The translations under genes were made by a program, and so were the position numbers. Below the pieces are notes generated by a model. That model was not told the origin of the DNA and ran no database searches. It saw nothing but the letters and a program-made list of their open reading frames with translations. From NCBI RefSeq assembly GCF_900110085.1, contig NZ_FOCK01000011.1, positions 33,626-97,625 on the forward strand: 64,000 nucleotides of DNA. The letters run 5' to 3'. Origin of the DNA: Prevotella sp. ne3005 (lineage in GTDB: Bacteria; Bacteroidota; Bacteroidia; Bacteroidales; Bacteroidaceae). Below are positions 58,403 through 64,000 of the stretch, piece after piece. The first letter of the stretch is position 1. The number at the start of each line of letters is the position of its first letter.

Positions 58403-59113
58403 ATGGATAAACGCGCTATCATCATAGGTGCCTCATCAGGCATCGGAAGAGAAGTTGTCAAACTTCTCATGCAAGAAGGCTGGACCATCGGTGTGGCAGC
58501 CAGAAGAGTCGACAAACTACAGGAGCTCAACGCTGCAGCAGTAGAACAGATTGACGTCACAAAGGACGACGCCACCACTCGCCTCCAGTCGCTCATCAGT
58601 CGTCTGGGAGGCATGGACCTCTTCTTCTACGCCTCCGGTATCGGCAGACAAAACCGTGAGCTTCAGGAAGATATCGAACTTGCCACTGTGTATACCAATG
58701 GCCTGGGCTTCACCAGAATGATTGGTGAGGCCTATCGCTACTTTGCCAACAAAGGCAGTGGACACATCGCAGCCATCACCTCGATTGCTGGCACCAAAGG
58801 CCTCGGCCCTGCCCCAAGCTACTCTGCCACCAAAGCCATGCAGAATGTCTACCTGCAGGCGCTGGAACAACAAGCCAACGCCCGAGGACTGAACATTAAG
58901 TTTACGGATATCCGTCCAGGCTTCGTAGACACAGCCCTCCTCAATGGCGACTTCCACTACCCCATGCTGCTCCAGCCAGAGCCCGTAGCCAAGGAGATCC
59001 TCTACGCCATCAACCACCAGCAGCACATCCGCATCATCGACTGGAAATACCGTCTCCTCACAGCCCTCTGGCGCCGCATCCCCCGCTCCCTCTGGCGCCA
59101 CTTCAGGCTATGA
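58403..59113 (+). CDS. SDR-family NAD(P)-dependent oxidoreductase
   Basis: The 236-residue protein has the nucleotide-binding IIIGASSGIGREVVKLL, FFYASGIGRQN, and the catalytic Tyr140-x-x-x-Lys144 in PSYSATKAMQNVY. The C-terminal 30 residues are basic and aromatic (WKYRLLTALWRRIPRSLWRHF), which may form a membrane-bound helix as in some SDRs of lipid metabolism. The substrate is unknown. It stands alone, convergent with the HU gene. Confidence 0.9.
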   Translation: MDKRAIIIGASSGIGREVVKLLMQEGWTIGVAARRVDKLQELNAAAVEQIDVTKDDATTRLQSLISRLGGMDLFFYASGIGRQNRELQEDIELATVYTNGLGFTRMIGEAYRYFANKGSGHIAAITSIAGTKGLGPAPSYSATKAMQNVYLQALEQQANARGLNIKFTDIRPGFVDTALLNGDFHYPMLLQPEPVAKEILYAINHQQHIRIIDWKYRLLTALWRRIPRSLWRHFRL

Positions 59114-59135
59114 AGATTCATGCCCAAAAACTTCT

Positions 59136-59534
59136 TTAACCTTCTGGGCTGGTTTTGTCTTTCTCGAACTTGAGGTCTTTGTAGAGTTCGGGGGAGCCGT
59201 TTTGGCTTTCGGGGAGGAAGTGGAGGCGTACACCACGGATATGTTTATTGGCACGGAAATCCTTAAGATTATCCACCTTCTCGCTCTCAATCTCGAGTTT
59301 CATCGTGCCCCAGCCTTCGAGCTTCACCTTGTCACCATTACGAAGATGACGATTAATGACTGTGGACAGACCCAGCATGATGCCATATACATCACCTGCA
59401 TGACAGCCCATCTCGCGTGCCACCTCTTCAGTTATCTTATCAGTATCACAAATCTGGTTATGAACTGCAACAGCCTTGTATTTGCCAAAAGTAGGCAACT
59501 TCGGCTTAGTCTCTTTCTTGATTCTGTATTTCAT
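59136..59534 (-). CDS. HU-family DNA-binding protein
   Basis: The start at 59534 is set by the -7 box at 59553, since the longer frame runs through it. The 132-residue product has an N-terminal extension, then KITEEVAREMGCHAGDVYGIM and the beta-arm region GDKVKLEGWGTMKLEIES, as in Bacteroidetes HU-related proteins that bind and bend DNA. It differs from standard 90-residue HU by the extension and a charged tail. It is complete, unlike the fragment at 18896. Confidence 0.87.
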   Translation of the reverse strand: MKYRIKKETKPKLPTFGKYKAVAVHNQICDTDKITEEVAREMGCHAGDVYGIMLGLSTVINRHLRNGDKVKLEGWGTMKLEIESEKVDNLKDFRANKHIRGVRLHFLPESQNGSPELYKDLKFEKDKTSPEG

Positions 59535-59552
59535 CTTTTCCAAATTTTTGTG

Positions 59553-59560
59553 CAAAGATA
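59553..59560 (-). promoter_or_regulatory. -7 promoter box (TATCTTTG) for the HU gene
   Basis: Perfect box on the minus strand, 19 bases before the ATG at 59534. Confidence 0.7.
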
Positions 59561-59758
59561 CACAATTTTCTAGAGAATCACCCAAAATTTAATGAGTTTT
59601 CTTACTACTCAATAATCTCAAAGGAGCGAGCTACAGAATGGTGAACAGACTGAATGTTTTCAATAAACAAAACATTAAAAAAAGAGAAAAATAAAACTGG
59701 ATGGTTAACTTTACGAAAAAAAGGTGCGTTTAGATTTGCTCATTACTAAATTTTATAT

Positions 59759-59766
59759 TATCTTTG
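59759..59766 (+). promoter_or_regulatory. -7 promoter box (TATCTTTG) for the lipoprotein gene
   Basis: Lies 33 bases before the ATG at 59799. The gap 59586-59798 shows no gene. Confidence 0.7.
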
Positions 59767-59798
59767 CAAATATATAATATAACAATCTATTTAAAAAA

Positions 59799-60221
59799 AT
59801 GAAAACATTAAATTACTTATTGATTGGATTTGCGTTACTAACATTATCAAGTTGTGCTTTTTATACACAAACAGCTCCAGTTGCAGGTCTTGATCCTAAT
59901 GGTATAAAGGTAAATGTCGTTGCTGATCTCGACATGGAGAATGCAAAGACCGTTACAGCTACCGTGAAGACGAAAAAAGTTTTGTGGTTTATTAATCTTG
60001 TGTATAACGAAAGAAAATATATTCACAGTCCACGATACAGAGGCTTTTCTGAATCAGAGGGTTTGGCTTTATATAGAGCTAAGAATGAAGCTGATGTTGA
60101 TGTTATTTTGGATCCTGAGTTTGAGAGTGAGAAACATAGTTGGTTTTTTGGTATCTATAAGACTAGAACAACAACTTTACGTGGTCTAGGTGTTAATATC
60201 AAGGGGTATCAGAAGCAGTAA
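59799..60221 (+). CDS. Small lipoprotein of unknown function (140 aa)
   Basis: A lipoprotein signal MKTLNYLLIGFALLTLSSC (Cys19) starts a 140-residue protein with a beta-rich, polar body (YNERKYIHSPRYRGFSESEG, VDVILDPEFESEK). I do not recognise a domain. It lies 23 bases before the next exported protein and probably acts with it. The codon choice is AT-rich compared with the cobalamin genes. Confidence 0.75.
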   Translation: MKTLNYLLIGFALLTLSSCAFYTQTAPVAGLDPNGIKVNVVADLDMENAKTVTATVKTKKVLWFINLVYNERKYIHSPRYRGFSESEGLALYRAKNEADVDVILDPEFESEKHSWFFGIYKTRTTTLRGLGVNIKGYQKQ

Positions 60222-60244
60222 GTTTAAAAAGAGTTTTTGTATAC

Positions 60245-61027
60245 ATGATAAAAAGTGCTTTATGGATTATTATGTTTGTCATTCTTTCGTCAACAACGGC
60301 CTTGGCACAAGAGAACAACAAACGTAAGATTGATGCTGTGAAGAAAAGAAATACATATCTTTATGGCGATGCAACACGCCAAACAGAACGTAATGCAGTA
60401 AGGTTAGCTTGCGACTTGCTGAAAAATGAAATAAAAGATTGGAGTATTAAGAATAATCTTTCTTATCAGAAGTTTCCGGAAGCCATTTTTACGCAATATG
60501 CAGATACGATTATAATTGAGAAGAAAAACCATATTAGAGCATTTGTCTATATCAAAATTAAGGATCTATCTGCATTTTTGTCAAATGATTCTTGTACCCC
60601 TAAGTCAGTAAATCCAATAGTAGCTCCCACTTCTCTGCCTCATAAACCTGTAAATACTAAAACCAAACCTAAAGTTCAAACATCACTCTCCCAAGGAACT
60701 CGTGTGCCACCAAAGCAAAAATCTACTGTAGCAAAGCGTTCTAATCCTGTTTTAGATCATCTTATGACGATAAACTCTTTCTACGATTTGAAGAGTGTAA
60801 TAACTCCTCTTCACAATCAAGGTGTCATTAGGAGTTATGGAAAGTATTCGACGATGAAGGAACCTGCAGAATGCTATTTAATTGTCTATGACGCCAATGG
60901 ATATATAAAGGCTTTTTTAGGTAAAGGTCATGATACACGTGAAAATCTTAAGACCCATCAGCCAGATAATGTGCGCAACTATATTGGATGTGGTGCAATC
61001 TGGTTTATACTGGCAGATGACAATTAG
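60245..61027 (+). CDS. Exported protein of unknown function (260 aa)
   Basis: The signal peptide ends at about residue 21 (SSTTALAQ). The N-terminal part (about 25-115) resembles LPP20-like small domains (RQTERNAVRLACDLLKNEI). A basic proline-rich linker (NTKTKPKVQTSLSQGTRVPP) follows, then an alpha/beta C-terminal domain (about 170-260, SYGKYSTMKEPAECYLIVYD). No function can be assigned. The stop lies about 15 bases before the left end of the IS66 element. Confidence 0.72.
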   Translation: MIKSALWIIMFVILSSTTALAQENNKRKIDAVKKRNTYLYGDATRQTERNAVRLACDLLKNEIKDWSIKNNLSYQKFPEAIFTQYADTIIIEKKNHIRAFVYIKIKDLSAFLSNDSCTPKSVNPIVAPTSLPHKPVNTKTKPKVQTSLSQGTRVPPKQKSTVAKRSNPVLDHLMTINSFYDLKSVITPLHNQGVIRSYGKYSTMKEPAECYLIVYDANGYIKAFLGKGHDTRENLKTHQPDNVRNYIGCGAIWFILADDN

Positions 61028-61205
61028 AAAGGTTAAGGGATAATCGATAAACAACAGGTAATAATACCTTTTTATTATAACAATAGTATTTATAACTTCA
61101 TTTGTTACACCTCAGAGTGAGCTGATTCCCTTACGCATATCATTCTACCCAGGACATAGATAGGAACAGTTGTAGTTGTGTGCACTATTGCGGATGCAAA
61201 GGTAC

Positions 61206-61235
61206 CGCTCGGCTTTGCCGCTTCGCTATTCGAAG
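61206..61235 (+). repeat. 30-base double-hairpin element, copy 4 (in the IS66 palindrome)
   Basis: CGCTCGGCTTTGCCG followed by CTTCG-CTATT-CGAAG. It interrupts one palindrome arm exactly between GGTAC and AACGA; the other arm has the uninterrupted TCGTTGTACC. Confidence 0.95.
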
Positions 61236-61311
61236 AACGAAACTACAACTGTACAACGTATATTTGTAAGCATTCGTTGAAATACACGTTGTAACAGTTG
61301 TAGTTTCGTTG

Positions 61312-61319
61312 TACCTTTG
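61312..61319 (+). promoter_or_regulatory. -7 promoter box (TACCTTTG) for tnpA
   Basis: Within the right arm of the palindrome, 40 bases before the tnpA ATG. Confidence 0.65.
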
Positions 61320-61359
61320 CAGTCGCAATAGTGCACACAACTACAACTGTTATTGTATC

Positions 61360-61683
61360 ATGACAAAAGAAGAGTTTAAAGATTTACAATTGGATATGCA
61401 ACAGAGTGGCATGTCAGTTACAAAGTATCTACAACATGTAGGCATTAACTATAACACTTATAACTACTGGCGTAAGAAACTGAAGGAGAATGATTCCCCC
61501 AAGCCGGAACTCGCCCCCATCAGTTTCACCCAACATGCAGATCCTGTGTTTTCCAGTGCTGTACCTTCTGGTGCGACTCTCTTATTCCCCAACGGTCTTC
61601 GTGCCCACTTTGGTAGCGGTACGGAAGGCGTACTTCTGGAATTGTTAAACAAGAGCCTTTCCCCCCATGTTCTGCCTGAATGA
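61360..61683 (+). CDS. tnpA: IS66 TnpA-like accessory protein
   Basis: The 107-residue protein begins MTKEEFKDLQLDMQQSGMSV and has a helix-turn-helix-like segment (TKYLQHVGINYNTYNYWRKKL), as in the first gene of IS66 elements, which is thought to bind the ends. The start is at ATG 61360; the frame upstream runs into the palindrome. It overlaps tnpB by 17 bases. Confidence 0.85.
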   Translation: MTKEEFKDLQLDMQQSGMSVTKYLQHVGINYNTYNYWRKKLKENDSPKPELAPISFTQHADPVFSSAVPSGATLLFPNGLRAHFGSGTEGVLLELLNKSLSPHVLPE

Positions 61684-62035
61684 TACGATGCGCTACTACC
61701 TATGCCCTGGGAGGACTGACATGCGCAAAGGCATCAGCTCTCTCTGCGGCGTGGTGCATGAGAAGATGAGAAGTGATGTGCGTAATGGTGACGTATTCAT
61801 CTTCATCGGCTCAAGTCGTAAGCTGATGAAGCTGCTTCATGCCGAGGACGGGGGTATGGTGATGTATGTCAAACGGTTAGAAGCCGGACGCTTCAAACTG
61901 CCAGAATATGACGAAAATACGCAGAGCTATCAAATGGAGTGGCGGGATCTTGTGGTAATGGTAGAGGGCATACAAGAGTCTCCAGACCAGCGACTCAGGC
62001 GCCTTCGTGCACAACGAAGAGAGTATGTGGTATAG
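61667..62035 (+). CDS. tnpB: IS66 TnpB accessory protein
   Basis: Product begins MFCLNDTMRYYLCPGRTDMRK, followed by NGDVFIFIGSSRKLMKLLHAEDGGM, typical of the IS66 Orf2 (TnpB) family; length about 122 residues is usual. It is needed for transposition but its action is unknown. It starts 17 bases inside tnpA, so expression is coupled. Confidence 0.93.
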   Translation: MFCLNDTMRYYLCPGRTDMRKGISSLCGVVHEKMRSDVRNGDVFIFIGSSRKLMKLLHAEDGGMVMYVKRLEAGRFKLPEYDENTQSYQMEWRDLVVMVEGIQESPDQRLRRLRAQRREYVV

Positions 62036-62114
62036 GTTAAAATCCATTATACATATATTACTGATTATTAGCTATTTATAGCACAAAATATTCTTTCTTT
62101 TCAGATATTCTTTG

Positions 62115-62122
62115 TACCTTTG
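62115..62122 (+). promoter_or_regulatory. Possible -7 promoter box (TACCTTTG) for tnpC
   Basis: Lies 12 bases before the tnpC ATG at 62135, in the 99-base gap after tnpB. It would give a separate transcript for the transposase. Confidence 0.5.
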
Positions 62123-62134
62123 CACTATATTTAT

Positions 62135-63763
62135 ATGGTACAAGAAATGACTCAGGAAGAGATGCTTTCACAGATGGAAATGATGCTGCAGCCTCTGCAG
62201 CAGGTAAATGCATCCCAGGCTGAGACCATCAAGGAACTGACTGAGCAGAACGAATCTCTTCAATCCCGTATCAAAGAACTGACTGCCCAGATTGCATGGC
62301 TTAACCGTCAGCTCTTTGGTCGCAAGTCCGAGAAACTCCCCATCATCGATCCCGACTATCCGGATCTTTTCGCAGGCATGCTTCCTGAGAATGCGCAGCA
62401 GATAGCAGATGCTCATGACGAAGCTGTAGAGAAGATCGTCAAGACCAAGGAAGAACGCCGTCAGGAGAAGAAGAACCGTATCATGATGGAGGACCTTCCT
62501 GTACTGGAACAGGTAATCCTTACACCGGATAATCTCGACACGAATCTCTATAAGAAGATTGGCCAGGAGGTGACCCGTATCGTGGAGCACAAGCCCGGCC
62601 AGCTTTATATCAAGGAGATTATCCGCGAGAAGTGGGGCTTGAAGGACAACACCTCCACGGCTCCTAAAGGTATGAGCGGTGTGCTGATTGCCCCCATGCC
62701 CCTGCTGCCTATCTACAAGGGAATCGCAGGAGCCAGTCTGCTTGCAGAGATCCTGCTGCAGAAATATGAGTACCATATGCCTTACTATCGTCAGATCAAA
62801 CAGTACAGCCACCTTGGCATGAAGGGGCTGACAGAAAGCACTGTGGACGGCTGGTTCAAGCAGACGATGGAGCTTCTCAAACCTCTCTATGAGGTACTCA
62901 AGTCAGAAGTCATGAAAGCGGACTACGTACAGGCAGATGAGACGACGACTCCGGTCATCAACAAGGAGACCCACAAGGCTGCGAAGGAATACCTCTGGAT
63001 GGTGTGGGCAGTGATGGAGCGTCTGGTGCTCTTCCATTACGACCAGGGCTCCAGGGCGGGTGCGGTGATAGAGTCGCTGGCAAACAGATACAACTTTAAG
63101 GGCTATCTACAATGTGACGGTTTTGCAGGCTATGAGACGGCCTTCAAGACAAATCCCGACGTGCTCCTGGTCAATTGTATGGTACATATACGCCGCCATC
63201 TAGAGCAGGCACTCGATGAGAACCGCCCGATGGCAGAGCTTGGATTGAAGGAGATACAGCACCTCTACAAAATAGAGCATATGTGCGATGACGCCGGGAT
63301 GTCCTTTGACGAACGCAAGGCAAAGAGACAGGAGCTGTCCAAGCCTATCATGGAGGCCATGAAACTGTGGATGGAGACTGAGGGCGTGAAGTACAGCGAG
63401 AGCTCACTGATTGGCAAGGCCATCACCTATGCCTATACCCGATGGGACAACATGATGCGTTATCTCGATGACGGGCGACTCCTGCTTGATAACAATCTTG
63501 CCGAGAATGAAATACGTCCCGTCACGCTGGGCAGGAAGAACTATCTCTTTTGCGGCAACCATGAGGCAGCACAGAACATGGCTGTCGTCTGCTCACTGCT
63601 GGCAACATGCAGGAACCATGATGTCAATCCGAGAGACTATCTGAATAATGTAATAAGCCAGATGCCATATCATACAAAAGCATCATATGAGGAACTATTA
63701 CAACTGCTACCACATAAGTGGAAGCTTACACATCCAGAATCTGTCATGACTAAGACGACATGA
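62135..63763 (+). CDS. tnpC: IS66 transposase (TnpC)
   Basis: The 542-residue transposase has an N-terminal leucine-rich coiled coil (about 5-60), the LNRQLFGRKSEKLP element and a zinc-binding-like region, then a DDE domain: the Asp in YVQADETTTPV, the Asp in YLQCDGFAGYE, and the Glu in LLDNNLAENEIRPV. IS66_C follows with HEAAQNMAVVCSLLATCRN. Start at ATG 62135; TTG 62120 lies within the promoter-like box. The gene is intact, so the element may be active. Confidence 0.95.
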   Translation: MVQEMTQEEMLSQMEMMLQPLQQVNASQAETIKELTEQNESLQSRIKELTAQIAWLNRQLFGRKSEKLPIIDPDYPDLFAGMLPENAQQIADAHDEAVEKIVKTKEERRQEKKNRIMMEDLPVLEQVILTPDNLDTNLYKKIGQEVTRIVEHKPGQLYIKEIIREKWGLKDNTSTAPKGMSGVLIAPMPLLPIYKGIAGASLLAEILLQKYEYHMPYYRQIKQYSHLGMKGLTESTVDGWFKQTMELLKPLYEVLKSEVMKADYVQADETTTPVINKETHKAAKEYLWMVWAVMERLVLFHYDQGSRAGAVIESLANRYNFKGYLQCDGFAGYETAFKTNPDVLLVNCMVHIRRHLEQALDENRPMAELGLKEIQHLYKIEHMCDDAGMSFDERKAKRQELSKPIMEAMKLWMETEGVKYSESSLIGKAITYAYTRWDNMMRYLDDGRLLLDNNLAENEIRPVTLGRKNYLFCGNHEAAQNMAVVCSLLATCRNHDVNPRDYLNNVISQMPYHTKASYEELLQLLPHKWKLTHPESVMTKTT

Positions 63764-63795
63764 TATAGGTACAACATATAGGTACCACAAAATAT

Positions 63796-63833
63796 AATAG
63801 CAGCTACAGTCCAATGTGATTGTAGCTGCTATT
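63796..63833. terminator. Hairpin behind tnpC
   Basis: AATAGCAGCTACA (63796-63808) pairs perfectly with TGTAGCTGCTATT (63821-63833), a 13-base-pair stem 32 bases after tnpC. It may end the transcript or be part of the right end of the element. Confidence 0.7.
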
Positions 63834-63917
63834 GTTATGGTATAGAGGTATTACAACCTGTGGTTTATCGAATGCTTACGTATATTTCATTGAATTAGTT
63901 ATTTGATAAAACGAGAA

Positions 63918-63938
63918 TTGGGCCCGAAACGGACCCAA
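63918..63938. other. GC-rich hairpin outside the IS66 right end
   Basis: TTGGGCCCG and CGGACCCAA pair (one C-A mismatch) around AAA. It lies 39 bases beyond the IS end; no gene is visible in 63880-64000. It may be the terminator of a unit outside the window. Confidence 0.45.
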
Positions 63939-64000
63939 CTCAATATATGTCTTTTATCATAACTGGCCATCGAAAAACGTCAAACGCTCTATTTAATAAT

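Larger units (their letters stand above)
61165..61351. repeat. 187-base palindrome upstream of IS66 tnpA
   Basis: A perfect 28-base inverted repeat (61165-61192 with 61324-61351) encloses a second pair, GCAAAGGTAC with GTACCTTTGC, and a third, AACGAAACTACAACTG with CAGTTGTAGTTTCGTT. The left arm alone has 30 extra bases (61206-61235). Confidence 0.95.
61042..63879 (+). mobile_element. IS66-family insertion sequence (tnpA-tnpB-tnpC)
   Basis: Imperfect terminal inverted repeats of about 50 bases can be read: CGATAAACAACAGG and AATACCT at 61045-61068 match, as reverse complement, CGATAAACCACAGG and AATACCT at 63845-63870, and ATAACAATAG continues on both sides. Three genes of the IS66 order lie inside. 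Left of tnpA is a 187-base palindrome. I see no clear 8-base target duplication at the ends, so exact borders are uncertain. Confidence 0.8.

Noticed and set aside
61034..63887. 8-base target duplication around IS66
   Set aside because: Sequences next to the inverted repeats do not match at any tested offset; the insertion may be old or the ends misplaced.

Overview
The window is a chromosomal piece of a Bacteroidales bacterium, most likely Prevotellaceae (Prevotella/Segatella type). The evidence is the many TAnnTTTG -7 promoter boxes, few strong Shine-Dalgarno sites, TonB-dependent receptors, lipoproteins with an SDDD-type surface signal, a PPi-dependent phosphofructokinase, a C10 (interpain-like) protease with a Prevotella-type C-terminal tail, HU-like proteins, a VorABCD-type ferredoxin oxidoreductase and an anaerobic (early cobalt) cobalamin pathway.

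Layout. 1-8 kb: glycosyltransferases, a GH25 lysozyme, PPi-phosphofructokinase, an acyltransferase and a large secreted amidase-like protein. 8-11 kb: a YgiQ radical-SAM protein, a PP2C-like protein and tRNA-Arg(TCT). 11-16 kb: branched-chain amino-acid operon ilvD-ilvB-ilvN plus an acyl-ACP thioesterase. 16-22.8 kb: secreted GH2 glycosidase, C10 protease and histidine phosphatase. 22.8-40 kb and 49-55.5 kb: cobalamin genes in several transcription units. A B12 riboswitch heads a seven-gene minus-strand run (two TonB receptors, a lipoprotein cobalt-chelatase homologue, CbiH-CbiC, CbiP, CbiB). A plus-strand unit holds CbiA, CbiET, a GH8 xylanase-type enzyme and CbiG-CbiF. CbiJ-CbiD, BtuC/BtuF and CobS-CobU-CobT follow. 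CbiL, CobA, an adenosyltransferase and BtuD are not in the window. 40-48 kb: an AT-richer accessory island with an AAA ATPase and small partner, a GIY-YIG protein, a D12 adenine methylase with an AlwI-family nuclease, an unrecognised two-gene pair and a Fic protein. 55.5-59.5 kb: Vor/Kor complex, an SDR and an HU protein. 59.8-64 kb: two small exported proteins and an IS66-family element.

The most striking signal is in the repeats. First, many gene junctions, and several coding regions, carry tracts of 7-base tandem units. The unit sequence differs between sites (for example TTGAAGA, AGCTTAA, CTCTCAC, TATTCAC, CAGTCAT) but the period is usually 7. They supply stop codons, start codons and in-frame peptide inserts, and one lies in a variable part of the B12 riboswitch. 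Second, an exactly 30-base element occurs four times. It folds as two adjacent hairpins, CGGC-TTT-GCCG and CTTGG-n5-CCAAG. Two copies interrupt heptad tracts, and removing exactly 30 bases restores the heptad phase. One copy interrupts one arm of a 187-base palindrome in the IS66 element, and removing 30 bases restores the symmetry there. The second stem changes on both sides together between copies (GG/CC, CG/CG, TT/AA). This looks like a miniature, frame-neutral, structure-conserved insertion element; I do not know a published name for it.
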